A DNA stretch of 64,000 nt, from contig CANJLH010000016.1 of assembly GCA_947475415.1 (NCBI GenBank), forward strand, positions 1-64,000, given 5' to 3'. Positions 19,128 to 27,691 of the stretch are shown piece after piece (within the stretch, counting starts at the first letter, position 1; each line of letters begins with the position of its first letter). Position numbers and translations under genes: made by a program. Under the pieces are notes generated by a model. It saw only the letters and a list, made by a program, of their open reading frames with translations. It did no database searches and was not told where the DNA came from. This DNA is from Caulobacteraceae bacterium. Lineage in GTDB: Bacteria; Pseudomonadota; Alphaproteobacteria; Caulobacterales; Caulobacteraceae.

Positions 19128-19628
19128 GTGAACAAGATCGTCAAGGACTTCCGGCCTGAAGGCCTGGCCGCCCAGTTCCTGCCCAGGGACCTGCAGGTCA
19201 AGGTTCCCGACGACCTGTCGCAGTGGGTGCGCCGCCCAGCCGGGCACTACTATTGCCCGCTGATGTTCGACGTTTCGGCGGGGATCACCGTCAATATCCT
19301 GCACTATCCGAAACCCGGCGTGATCGGCCGGCATGTGCATGATGGGCCGGTGTTCTCCTACACCCTTGAGGGCAGCTGGTATTATCCCGAGCACGACTGG
19401 GTGGCCGAGAAGGGCAGCTTCATCTGGGAGCCGCCGGGCGAACACCACACCCTGACGGTGAAGGAGTCCATGACCGCGTTCTATGTGATGCACGGCGGGC
19501 TCACGAGCCTGGACGAGAACGACAAGCCGATCGCCGTGGACAACTGCCTCACCCTGCTGGGCTATTGCGCCGAGTGGTATCGCGACAACGGCTTCGGCGA
19601 GGACCACGTCAAGCAATTCGTTCGCTGA
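19128..19628 (+). CDS. cupin dioxygenase-like protein (2,4'-dihydroxyacetophenone dioxygenase family)
   Basis: A single-domain cupin of 166 residues. The metal site is GRHVHDGPVFSYTLEG and EPPGEHHTL, and the block WYYPEHDWVAEKGSFIWEPP is typical of the 2,4'-dihydroxyacetophenone dioxygenase-like/ChrR-type cupins, which cleave a C-C bond next to a carbonyl using iron. The start is a GTG at 19128. It is divergent from the SDR and 95 bases before the cysteine-hydrolase-like gene. An oxidative C-C cleaving role would fit a pathway that also has a Baeyer-Villiger monooxygenase, but a sensory or isomerase role is possible. Confidence 0.75.
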   Translation: MNKIVKDFRPEGLAAQFLPRDLQVKVPDDLSQWVRRPAGHYYCPLMFDVSAGITVNILHYPKPGVIGRHVHDGPVFSYTLEGSWYYPEHDWVAEKGSFIWEPPGEHHTLTVKESMTAFYVMHGGLTSLDENDKPIAVDNCLTLLGYCAEWYRDNGFGEDHVKQFVR

Positions 19629-19723
19629 CGGCGGCGCGGATCGGGCGTTGGACTGACCCCGCGTTCCGCTAGGATGAGATCAGAACCGCCGCCGCGGGCG
19701 GCCGAATATCGGGAGAGAGCGTC

Positions 19724-20350
19724 ATGGTGCGTGGACTGGAAGCCGGCCGGAAAGCGGCGCTGATCATCAATGAATGCCAGATCGGGCTTCTCAACCCGAA
19801 GCACGCGAGCTTCCCGGCCCTGGCCGCGCAGGCGGTGGCGCGAGACATCGTCCCGAAAATCGAGCGGCTGGCGAAGGCGTTCCGCGCTCGCGGACTGCCG
19901 GTGGTCTACACCCCGGTGGTGCATCGGCCGGACTTCGCCGACATGATGCCCAATTCGTTGATCAGTTCTCTGGGCCTCAAAGGCCGCCACATGGCGGCGG
20001 GATCGCTGGAGGCCGGACACATGCCGGGGCTGGAGCCGCAGCCCCAGGATTTCGTCATCGATCGGACCAGTGGCTTGATCGCATTCAACGGAACCAACCT
20101 GGACGCCCTGCTTCGCCGATTGAGCGTACAGACCGTGGTGCTCTGTGGGGTCTCATCCAACGTCGCCATGCCAGGCAACACCATGACCGCCGTCGATCTG
20201 GGCTATCAGGTCGTGCTGCCGGAAGACTGCATCGCCGGATCTGATCCCGAGACCCACGCGATCATCTTCCGCGAACAGCTGCGGATGCTGGCGACGATCA
20301 CCACCGGCGATGAAGTGGTCGCGGCCCTGGCCGAAAGCGCGGCGGCATGA
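19724..20350 (+). CDS. isochorismatase/cysteine-hydrolase-fold protein with degenerate catalytic triad
   Basis: A 208-residue protein of the isochorismatase-like hydrolase fold: AALIINECQ at the first strand, FNGTNLDALLRRL, and CGVSSNVAMPGNTMTAVDLGY, GYQVVLPEDCIAG. In active cysteine hydrolases the triad is Asp (strand 1), Lys and Cys. Here the positions read Glu17, Arg114 and Ala148, so all three appear changed. True isochorismatases also lack the Cys but keep the Asp. It could be a non-hydrolytic or differently acting member. It shares a 4-base overlap with the next gene, which is also missing its catalytic residues. Confidence 0.8.
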   Translation: MVRGLEAGRKAALIINECQIGLLNPKHASFPALAAQAVARDIVPKIERLAKAFRARGLPVVYTPVVHRPDFADMMPNSLISSLGLKGRHMAAGSLEAGHMPGLEPQPQDFVIDRTSGLIAFNGTNLDALLRRLSVQTVVLCGVSSNVAMPGNTMTAVDLGYQVVLPEDCIAGSDPETHAIIFREQLRMLATITTGDEVVAALAESAAA

Positions 20351-21048
20351 CGACCATCGCCGTAATCGGCGCGGCCGGCGATGTCGGTCGGGGCATCGTC
20401 GCCGCCGCGGTCGAAAAGGGTTGGCGAGTGGCCGCTGCCGGGCGCCGGGTCGATGCGCTGGCCGAGGTGGCGCGGGAATTCAGCGGCGGGGTCGTCCCTG
20501 TCACCGGCGACCTCGGCGACGAGGCCGCCGCGGCTCGGCTGCGCGATGATATCAAGGCGGCGATGGGCGAATTGGACGCCGTCGTGGTGTCGGTGAACGC
20601 ACCCACGACCTTGGGCCCGATGATGGGCTGGAGCGCCGCAAACATCAGCCAGCTCGTCGAGAGCAACCTCGTCACCCACTTCGCCGCAGCCCGGGCCTTC
20701 CTGCCCAGCCTGCGGGCGGGGGCGGTCTATCTGGGGATCGGCGGGGGAACCGCGGACCTGTTGCTGCCCCAGATGGGACACATGTCGGTGGTGCAGGCGG
20801 GCCTGCGGATGATGTACCGGGCTCTGGCTAAGGAGGCGCCGGCCGACGGACCGGCGATCCGCGAGCTGATCGTGGCCTCGATGGTCAATGGCCTCAGTAA
20901 GCGCGACAGGGCGCGGCCGGAATGGCTGACCGACGTGGAGATCGGCCGCCATGTCTGCGCGATCCTGGAAGACGCCGCGGCGTTCCCGGGACCGGTGCTC
21001 AAGCTCAGCGCCCGCGAACAGGTGGGACAGCCGGAGCCCGCCCGGTGA
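20347..21048 (+). CDS. SDR-fold protein lacking the YxxxK active site
   Basis: The N-terminus is a standard Rossmann motif (VIGAAGDVGRGIVAA), with RR following strand 2 suggesting NADP(H). The usual catalytic Tyr-x-x-x-Lys is replaced by M-S-V-V-Q (about residues 146-150), and the Asn-Ala-Gly motif is VNAPTT. The 233-residue length fits the family. It is translationally coupled to the degenerate cysteine-hydrolase-like gene (ATGA) and to the following dehydrogenase (GTGA), so it is part of a maintained operon rather than a decaying copy. It may bind cofactor or acyl-CoA without classical SDR chemistry. Confidence 0.8.
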   Translation: MTTIAVIGAAGDVGRGIVAAAVEKGWRVAAAGRRVDALAEVAREFSGGVVPVTGDLGDEAAAARLRDDIKAAMGELDAVVVSVNAPTTLGPMMGWSAANISQLVESNLVTHFAAARAFLPSLRAGAVYLGIGGGTADLLLPQMGHMSVVQAGLRMMYRALAKEAPADGPAIRELIVASMVNGLSKRDRARPEWLTDVEIGRHVCAILEDAAAFPGPVLKLSAREQVGQPEPAR

Positions 21049-22196
21049 GCGGCGCAGCGGCGCTGCGCCTGGAAACCGCCGAACTGCCGCCCCAGGCAGA
21101 GGCGCTGCGTCGGGAATTGCGCGCCTTTGTCGCGGAGGAGCGCGCCGCGGGACGCCTGACCGATCCCACCGGCTTCGGCATGGGCTTTTCACCGGAAATG
21201 AGCCGGCGCATCGCCGAGCGGGGCTGGATCGCCATGACCTGGCCGAAGCAGTGGGGCGGCCATGAACGAAGCGCGCTCGAACGCTATGTGATGATGGAGG
21301 AACTGCTTGCCGCAGCCGTGCCGGTGGGCGCCCACTGGGTGGCCGACCGGCAGAGCGGGCCGGTGATCCTGCGTTTCGGAAATGACCGCCAACGGGCGGA
21401 GCACCTGCCGGCTATCGCCCGCGGAGAGCGCTATTTCTGCATCGGTATGAGCGAACCCAGCTCCGGCTCGGATCTGGCTTCGATCCGCAGCCGGGGCGAC
21501 AAGGTCCCTGGCGGTTGGCGGCTGAACGGCCACAAGTTGTGGACCACAAACGCCCACCGTGCTCACTTCATGATCAGCCTGTTCCGCACCACGCGAGGAC
21601 TCGACTCCAAGCACGCCGGCCTGAGCCAGTTCATCATTCCGCTCAATAGCGCCGGCGTGACGGTGAAGCCGGTGATCAGCATGGCCGGCGAACATGACTT
21701 CAACGAGGTGTTCTTCGATGATGTGTTCGTCGAGGACGACGCCATGGTGGGGGCGGAAGGTAACGGCTGGAACCAAGTGAGCGCAGAGCTGGCCTATGAG
21801 CGCAGCGGGCCAGAACGGTGGCTGAGCGCGTTTCGGCTGCTGGCCGTGGTCGTGGAGGCCCTGGGCTCCGACGCGGACCGCGAGGCGCGCCAGGAAGTAG
21901 CCAGGCTCGCGTCGCACATGCTCACCCTGCGCCGGCTCTCGATCTCGGTCGCGGCGATGCTACATGCCGGGCTGTCGCCCAGTGTGCCGGCGGCGATGGT
22001 CAAGGACCTGGGCACGCGCCTGGAGCAGGAGACGGTCAACCGGATGCGAGACCTGGCGCTTAAGAACGGTCTCACCGCCCCGGTGCTCGCAGAGCTGTTG
22101 CAAAGCGGTCTGTTGTGGTCGCCGGCCTTCACCATCCGCGGCGGAACCGGCGAGATACTGCGCGGCGTGATCGCCAAGGGGATGGGCCTGCGATGA
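21045..22196 (+). CDS. acyl-CoA dehydrogenase, FAD-binding subunit (second pair)
   Basis: A 383-residue acyl-CoA dehydrogenase with the FAD signature CIGMSEPSSGSDLASI and beta-domain segment KLWTTNAHRAHFMISLFRTT. At the classical catalytic Glu position it has R-G-G-T (TIRGGTGEILRG). The start is a GTG whose TGA overlap (GTGA) couples it to the preceding SDR-like gene; the upstream frame is unrelated. The next gene encodes the probable partner subunit. It is a paralogue of the gene at 12603, not a close copy. Confidence 0.88.
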   Translation: MSGAAALRLETAELPPQAEALRRELRAFVAEERAAGRLTDPTGFGMGFSPEMSRRIAERGWIAMTWPKQWGGHERSALERYVMMEELLAAAVPVGAHWVADRQSGPVILRFGNDRQRAEHLPAIARGERYFCIGMSEPSSGSDLASIRSRGDKVPGGWRLNGHKLWTTNAHRAHFMISLFRTTRGLDSKHAGLSQFIIPLNSAGVTVKPVISMAGEHDFNEVFFDDVFVEDDAMVGAEGNGWNQVSAELAYERSGPERWLSAFRLLAVVVEALGSDADREARQEVARLASHMLTLRRLSISVAAMLHAGLSPSVPAAMVKDLGTRLEQETVNRMRDLALKNGLTAPVLAELLQSGLLWSPAFTIRGGTGEILRGVIAKGMGLR

Positions 22197-23182
22197 GCGA
22201 AGCCAGCGCATTGTTCCAGGATGTCGCCGAGCGCCTGTTCGCGGACGCCTGCCCGCTGGAAGTGACCGCCGCAGCGGAGGCTGGCGAATTCCCGCAAGAC
22301 CTGTGGGGCGCGCTGGAGGACGCCGGCTTCCTGTCCATGCTGCTCCCAGAATCCGATGGCGGGGCGGAGGCATCCCTCGCCGACGCGGGCGCTATTCTCC
22401 GCGCCGCCGGCCGGCATGCGGCGCCAGGCCCGATTCTGGAAACGATACTCGGACGCCGCCTGCTGGCGGATGCCGGTCTGGCCGCGCCGGCCGGCCCACT
22501 CCCGATCGCCTTCCTGGGCGATGGCGCGCCGGGGCCCGCCCGCGCCCGCTGGGGCCGGGCGGCCGACCTATGCTTGATCGTCGAACAAACCTCAGCCGGC
22601 GCCGCGCTTCGGTTCGCCGAGGTCGCATGCGAAGGCTCCGACGCCAGCTTTGAACCTATGGACGTAATCACGACCGCCGGAGCTACCGTGGCGGTGGCGG
22701 CCGGGCCAGCCTATGAACAGGCGCTGGCCTCAGCGGCGCTCTTGAAAAGCGCGCAGATGCTCGGGGCCATGGACTGGTGTGTAGAGCGTTGCCTCGCTTT
22801 CGCAGGTGAGCGCGAGCAGTTCGGGAAAGCTATTGGAGGTTTTCAGGCCATCCAGCATCACTTGGTGGTGTTGGCCGAGGAGTCGGTGGCGGCGGCGGCT
22901 ATTGTCGGCGCAGCCCTTTCAGCTGCAGACGATGAACGGCTATCCCTGACGGCGGTGGCCCGTTCTCGCCTCGGCGATGCGGTCGACACCGCACGCTGGT
23001 TCGCCCATCAAACCCACGGCGCAATCGGCTTCACCCGTGAGTATCCGCTGAATTATCGCACCCGTCGCCTGATCGCCTGGCGCGACGACTTCGGTTCGAC
23101 TGTTTTCTGGCGTGACCGGCTGGCCGCGCAGCTCATCGGCGCCCCGGCCCAGGATCTGTGGGCGCGGATGGTTCAGGCCTGA
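22193..23182 (+). CDS. acyl-CoA dehydrogenase-like partner subunit (second pair)
   Basis: A 329-residue shortened acyl-CoA dehydrogenase-fold protein. C-terminal helical-domain motifs are clear (AGEREQFGKAIGGFQAIQH and AHQTHGAIGFTREYPL), while the FAD-binding E-P-x-x-G-S-D motif is absent and the N-terminal region is Ala-rich and diverged. The ATG overlaps the TGA of the FAD-binding subunit. It is expected to complete a heteromeric dehydrogenase. Its 3' end overlaps the IclR gene on the other strand by 10 bases. Confidence 0.86.
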   Translation: MSEASALFQDVAERLFADACPLEVTAAAEAGEFPQDLWGALEDAGFLSMLLPESDGGAEASLADAGAILRAAGRHAAPGPILETILGRRLLADAGLAAPAGPLPIAFLGDGAPGPARARWGRAADLCLIVEQTSAGAALRFAEVACEGSDASFEPMDVITTAGATVAVAAGPAYEQALASAALLKSAQMLGAMDWCVERCLAFAGEREQFGKAIGGFQAIQHHLVVLAEESVAAAAIVGAALSAADDERLSLTAVARSRLGDAVDTARWFAHQTHGAIGFTREYPLNYRTRRLIAWRDDFGSTVFWRDRLAAQLIGAPAQDLWARMVQA

Positions 23183-24033
23183 TTTGCGCTCGCTGGCGGC
23201 GCTGTGTCCCGCACCGCGGTTGGCCGCTCGTCCAGACCGCCAAAATGGCGCGCGATCGCACCGAACAATATTTCCACCAATTGCGCCTTTCGGTCCCGCA
23301 TCGCCGAGGAGCAACCGCCGATGCCAACGACCATGATCTGCCCCCCGACCCGAATGGGAAGGGTGGCGGCCAGGATGCCACCGCCTGCAGTTACGGTGTC
23401 GGTGGTGAAGGAATAGCCGGTTGCCCGGATTTCCCGGATCGACGCCATGAGGTCGGCGGAACTGACCACCGGCGCGCCCGGCTTAGCTTCGGCATTGATG
23501 CGCAGCACTAGCCGCTGGATATCACGATCCGGCATAACGCTCATGAGCGCGCGGCCGGCGCCGGAAGTGGCCAGCCCCCGGACCGTGCCCAAGGTCAGGT
23601 GGGCCCGGGCCGGATTGAGCGCCTGAAGCACATGCACGTATTGGCATTGCAGGCCGTTACGGGCGGCCAGGATCACATTGTCGCCGGTGAGTCGGTTAAG
23701 TTCCTGCATCATCTCGATGACAGGCCCGACACGGACGAACTCCGCGTTCACCCAGTTACCCAGCAATGCCGTGCGAATTGACGAGACATAGGTCCGAGAG
23801 AATGGATCGTGATCAAGGTAGCCCAGCCTCGCAAGGCTGCGTAGTAGCGCCGAGGTGCTGGACTGAGGATAATCGAGCGCGCCGGACACCTCCATGACCG
23901 TTGCGGGACGCTGCACGTCGTCAAAGAATTCCAAAATCTCCAGGACTCGGCGCGCAGACTTGACGACGCCCTCAGACTCCTGGCGTTCGACAATCACTAG
24001 CGGTCCCGGCACATTCGCTTTCGCCCTGTTCAT
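23173..24033 (-). CDS. IclR-family transcriptional regulator
   Basis: A 286-residue regulator. The winged helix-turn-helix spans about 25-85 (SARRVLEILEFFDD, VMEVSGALDYPQSSTSALLRSLARLGYL), then the GAF-like IclR effector domain (GLATSGAGRALMSVMPD, ATGYSFTTDTVTAGGGILAATLPI). The ATG at 24033 has GGGGAGAAGGC upstream. The gene closes the catabolic block and reads against it, so it is the natural candidate to control the thioesterase-to-dehydrogenase genes in response to a pathway intermediate. Confidence 0.9.
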   Translation of the reverse strand: MNRAKANVPGPLVIVERQESEGVVKSARRVLEILEFFDDVQRPATVMEVSGALDYPQSSTSALLRSLARLGYLDHDPFSRTYVSSIRTALLGNWVNAEFVRVGPVIEMMQELNRLTGDNVILAARNGLQCQYVHVLQALNPARAHLTLGTVRGLATSGAGRALMSVMPDRDIQRLVLRINAEAKPGAPVVSSADLMASIREIRATGYSFTTDTVTAGGGILAATLPIRVGGQIMVVGIGGCSSAMRDRKAQLVEILFGAIARHFGGLDERPTAVRDTAPPASANQA

Positions 24034-24074
24034 GCCTTCTCCCCAATACAGCGACGACACAGTTCCCCTGCATC

Positions 24075-24089
24075 ATTAGCGCGCATAAT
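24075..24089. promoter_or_regulatory. near-palindrome upstream of the IclR gene
   Basis: ATTAGCGCGCATAAT is an imperfect 15-base palindrome 42 bases upstream of the IclR start, a position suitable for autoregulation. It contains GCGCAT, also found in the inverted repeat at 19083-19106. Confidence 0.3.
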
Positions 24090-24141
24090 ACAGATTCCAG
24101 CGACGGAGTCTCAAACACCGCGTGACCACAATGCCTGAACC

Positions 24142-24843
24142 ATGTTACGAAAGACTGGGAGCCATGGAGGTGGCAGAGCCGCGGTAGACGAATTGAAACC
24201 GGAAGTTTGGCAGACTCGAGGCGCTATCGCAGCAGCAGCCCCGGATTCGCAGATGGTGGTCGGCGCGGGCTTCAGCGCGCGTGGTGATGGCGGTTGCGTA
24301 ACATTTGACGGACGCGACATCACCATCGACCGAACAGGCGGCGTGAGCTTCATCATGCATGGCATGGCGGGAATCCGCGAGATTCCGCTGCATGAAGTCA
24401 GCGCGGTGAAGTTGCAACGCGCCCGCGCCGGCGCGCGAGGCTATCTCCAGCTCCGACTTATCCATGGGGACAACGACCTTCGTGGCGGGAGTTGGGACGA
24501 AAACAGCATCCTGTTCGACCAGTCTCAGCAATCCGCCTTTGAAGCGCTCGCCAGGCGTATTCGTATCGCCCTTCGCGAAAGCCGCACCGCCGTCCTGGTG
24601 ACCAGCGCACAGGACGCAGAGGAGCCCCTGAGGCTTCAGGCGCTTCGCCGGATGGAGATCATAACGGTCAGCGAAATTGAGGTGATGAGCGCCGGTCACC
24701 GCGACATAGCGCAATCCAATGATCGTCCGCGTTCGCCGCGCACGTCATGGAGCGACCATCACATCGAAGCTCTTTCACCACCCGATGCACAGTCCACCGC
24801 CCAAGCCAGAGCTGCGTTCCTGTCCCGCTGGGCGCCGGATTGA
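24142..24843 (+). CDS. DUF4429-like protein of unknown function
   Basis: A 233-residue protein whose middle (about 50-145) resembles the PH-like DUF4429 domain: VTFDGRDITIDRTGG, a GIREIPLHEVSAVKLQRA segment, GYLQLRLIHG, and FEALARRIRIAL. The remainder has no recognisable motif, signal peptide or membrane segment. The start is uncertain: ATG 24142 has no convincing Shine-Dalgarno. It stands alone between the regulator and the exopolysaccharide locus. Confidence 0.6.
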   Translation: MLRKTGSHGGGRAAVDELKPEVWQTRGAIAAAAPDSQMVVGAGFSARGDGGCVTFDGRDITIDRTGGVSFIMHGMAGIREIPLHEVSAVKLQRARAGARGYLQLRLIHGDNDLRGGSWDENSILFDQSQQSAFEALARRIRIALRESRTAVLVTSAQDAEEPLRLQALRRMEIITVSEIEVMSAGHRDIAQSNDRPRSPRTSWSDHHIEALSPPDAQSTAQARAAFLSRWAPD

Positions 24844-24849
24844 TGCGGC

Positions 24850-25128
24850 CTAACGCGCCTTACGCAGATGCGATCGCTTCCATCTCGGCTCTGGACGCCC
24901 GTCAGTCGCAGGCGATGGTGCGCTAGAGCTCGCGACACCGACATTGTTCGGGCCTACCTGCCGCGATTTGGGCGTCGCGGCTGGCTTTTCCACAACCTTG
25001 TCCTCCGGGATTTTGACACGGAGCAAGCCGCGGGAGGGCTCGTCGACACCTAGCCGATCATTGTCATAGGCCCACCAGGCGACCAACACAAAGGCGGCGA
25101 CGGCGGAAAGGAACAGCAGGCTGGCCAT
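24850..25128 (-). CDS. small single-pass membrane protein
   Basis: A 92-residue protein with one N-terminal membrane segment (LLFLSAVAAFVLVAWWAY) followed by a short Pro/Ser-rich, positively charged tail. A good ribosome binding site (TTAGGAGACCGG) precedes the ATG, which supports a real gene. Function unknown; the tail is probably cytoplasmic or periplasmic depending on orientation. Confidence 0.55.
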   Translation of the reverse strand: MASLLFLSAVAAFVLVAWWAYDNDRLGVDEPSRGLLRVKIPEDKVVEKPAATPKSRQVGPNNVGVASSSAPSPATDGRPEPRWKRSHLRKAR

Positions 25129-25265
25129 CCGGTCTCCTAATAAGAGCGTTCGAACTTATGTAACATTCAAGAACTATGCCTGAACAGGATGCAATTTCTG
25201 TTTCAGACCGAGCCGCGACGCATGGCATGGAAGCTGCGTGGCTGTCGCGAGCCTGCCAGGACGGA

Positions 25266-26618
25266 ATGGAGCGAACCAACTTGCGTGACCTAACACTTCT
25301 CGCCGCCCTGCTTGGCGCCACGCCATTGATCTGGCGCTCGCCGATCGTCGGTATCGTCGCCTGGATATGGATCGCGCTGATGAATCCTCAGCGTGAAGTG
25401 TATGGTTTCCTCGCCGGGTTTGGCGCCAACTTCTACATTGCGATCCTGACAATATTCGCTTGGGTTAGCTCCAGGGATCGAAAATTTTTGCCCCTTGACC
25501 TTACAACTGTGGCACTGATCTTGTTTTCGATTTGGATCTGTGTCACGACTTATTTCGCGCTAGATCCAAAGAATTCCCAAGAAATTCTGAATCGGACACT
25601 CAAGACTATGGTGCTGGCCTTCATGGTGCTGACCATCGTCAACTCCCGATACCGCATGCAATCTTTGCTCTGGGCCTATGCGATTTCATTGGGATATTTT
25701 GCAGTCAAGGGCGGGGGATTCTTTATCCTGACTGGCGGCAAGCACAATGTCTATGGCCCTGAGAATTCAATGATCCAGGACAATAACAACCTGGGCATCG
25801 CTCTAATCTTGTTGTTGCCGCTGCTGCAATTCCTGGGGTCCACCAGCGCGCTGCGCATAGTCAAGCTAGGGTGTCTCGCCGTCATTCTCCTGACCTGCGT
25901 TGCAATTATCGGCACCTATTCCCGAGGCGCGCTTCTCGCTCTTGGCGCGGTCATTGTCGCTTTCGCGCTACGGTCGCGGACCGGTGTCGTGGCGCTGGTC
26001 GCTGCAGGCGCGCTTACACCGCTGATACTGAAGTACATGCCGGCCCGCTGGCTTGAGCGAATGGCGACGATCGGGGCCTACCATCAGGATGAATCCTTCG
26101 AAGGCCGGGTTGCGGCCTGGCGGACCAGCTTCAACATCGCCAACGAACGAATTTTTGGAGGCGGCTTCAAGGCTGTAGAACTTGATTGGGTTGCGACCAT
26201 GTTCCATTCGCCCGGCAGTCTGACGGCGGGCAGGGCCGCACACAGCATCTTCTTCGAGGTGCTGGGGGAACACGGCTATATTGGCCTCGGCATCTACATC
26301 CTCATACTGGTCGGCGCTCTTTACAACGCGTTTGCCGTCGAATTCGCGACTCGGCGCAATCCGAACCTCGCCTGGGAGAACCAGCTGGCGCGAATGTTCC
26401 AGGTTAGCCTCATTGGCTTCCTGGTCGGTGGAGCAGCCCTGTCGATGGCCTATTATGACGGGTTCATCGTGCTGCTGGTCATGACAAGCGCCCTGGCCAA
26501 CATCGTCAATTCATCGGTCAAGATAGACCAGGGCCTTGGCAACCGTCGCCAGTGGACGAACTTCGCGTCGCGCAGCGTGCCAGCCCTGGCCAAATCTCAA
26601 TCACCCGGCGGCGAGTAG
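25266..26618 (+). CDS. O-antigen ligase/polymerase-like protein, exosortase-A-associated type
   Basis: A polytopic membrane protein of about 450 residues with roughly ten helices and a long loop containing FEGRVAAWRTSFNIANERIFGGGF and AHSIFFEVLGEHGYIGL, the pattern of Wzy/WaaL proteins. The N-terminus LRDLTLLAALLG, WIALMNPQREVYGF and the DNNNLGIALILLLPLL segment match the putative O-glycosylation ligase family found in XrtA loci. It would polymerise or ligate repeat units at the periplasmic face. Start uncertain: ATG 25266 sits where the family N-terminus begins; ATG 25176 is further upstream. GalE follows 8 bases later. Confidence 0.82.
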   Translation: MERTNLRDLTLLAALLGATPLIWRSPIVGIVAWIWIALMNPQREVYGFLAGFGANFYIAILTIFAWVSSRDRKFLPLDLTTVALILFSIWICVTTYFALDPKNSQEILNRTLKTMVLAFMVLTIVNSRYRMQSLLWAYAISLGYFAVKGGGFFILTGGKHNVYGPENSMIQDNNNLGIALILLLPLLQFLGSTSALRIVKLGCLAVILLTCVAIIGTYSRGALLALGAVIVAFALRSRTGVVALVAAGALTPLILKYMPARWLERMATIGAYHQDESFEGRVAAWRTSFNIANERIFGGGFKAVELDWVATMFHSPGSLTAGRAAHSIFFEVLGEHGYIGLGIYILILVGALYNAFAVEFATRRNPNLAWENQLARMFQVSLIGFLVGGAALSMAYYDGFIVLLVMTSALANIVNSSVKIDQGLGNRRQWTNFASRSVPALAKSQSPGGE

Positions 26619-26626
26619 GAGCGAAG

Positions 26627-27631
26627 ATGGCAGTCCTAATCACCGGCGGCGCCGGCTACATCGGCAGTCACATGGCGCTGGCCTTGCTCGACCAGGGCGA
26701 AGAGGTCATCGTGATCGACAACCTTTCCACCGGCGTTCGCGCGCAGGTTCCCGCTGGCGCGCATTTTGTCGAAGGCAATATCAACGACAGCGCGCGCGTG
26801 AGCCGGATTCTTGCCGAGCATCAGGTCGATTCTGTTTTGCACTTCGCGGCATCCACCGTGGTGCCGGAGTCCGTTGCCGAGCCGCTCAGCTACTACGCAA
26901 ACAATACCGCCGCCTCGCGAGATCTCATTCAGGCGGCCGTGCAGGCGGGCGTGAAGCAATTCATCTTCTCATCGACCGCAGCCGTGTACGCCCCCTCGGA
27001 CAAGCCGCTGCTCAATGAGGACGAGGCCAAGGAGCCCGCAAGTCCATACGGCCGATCCAAGCTCATGACAGAGTGGATCTTGCGGGATGCCTGCGAGGCG
27101 AGCGGCATGCGTCATGTCATCCTTCGCTACTTCAACGTCGCAGGCGCCGACCCAGCCGGCCGCACCGGCCAGTCCACGCCGCGAGCGACGCACCTTGTGA
27201 AACGCGCCTGCCAGGTCGCGCTCGGTTTGGAACCGCATTTGGGTGTGTTCGGCATTGACTATCCGACTCCCGACGGCACGGGAATTCGGGACTTTATTCA
27301 CGTCACAGACCTCGTCGCGGCGCACGCCTTGGCGCTGGCGCATCTTCGTCGAGGTGGGGCGTCGAGCACCTACAATTGCGGTTACGGGCGCGGGTTTTCC
27401 GTTCGTGAAGTGATCGCCGCCACTGAGCGGCAGTCGGGCAAACGCCTACCGGTCCGGGAATTACCTCGGCGGCCTGGCGATTTGCATAAGGTGGTCGCCG
27501 ACGCCACCCGGCTCCGGTCCGAACTCGGCTGGACGCCAAAGTTGGACGACCTGGACCGTATCGTTGAATCGGCCCTGGCCTGGGAGCGAAAGATGAATTC
27601 GGTCGGGGGACCGGCCATTCCCGCCGCATAG
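26627..27631 (+). CDS. galE: UDP-glucose 4-epimerase
   Basis: A 334-residue extended SDR that interconverts UDP-glucose and UDP-galactose (or the N-acetyl forms). It has GGAGYIGSHMALAL (NAD), FAASTVVPESV, catalytic Tyr141/Lys145 in SPYGRSKLM, LRYFNVAGADP, GTGIRDFIHVTDL and GYGRGFSVREV, all GalE hallmarks. TAGGAGCGAAG precedes the ATG. It follows the ligase gene closely and supplies a sugar precursor for the polysaccharide. Confidence 0.92.
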   Translation: MAVLITGGAGYIGSHMALALLDQGEEVIVIDNLSTGVRAQVPAGAHFVEGNINDSARVSRILAEHQVDSVLHFAASTVVPESVAEPLSYYANNTAASRDLIQAAVQAGVKQFIFSSTAAVYAPSDKPLLNEDEAKEPASPYGRSKLMTEWILRDACEASGMRHVILRYFNVAGADPAGRTGQSTPRATHLVKRACQVALGLEPHLGVFGIDYPTPDGTGIRDFIHVTDLVAAHALALAHLRRGGASSTYNCGYGRGFSVREVIAATERQSGKRLPVRELPRRPGDLHKVVADATRLRSELGWTPKLDDLDRIVESALAWERKMNSVGGPAIPAA

Positions 27632-27691
27632 CGCGGCCAGGGAGCTATTGCGGATGATCGTCGCCTTGGCTATCGGCCTCCGGCGCTGTTG

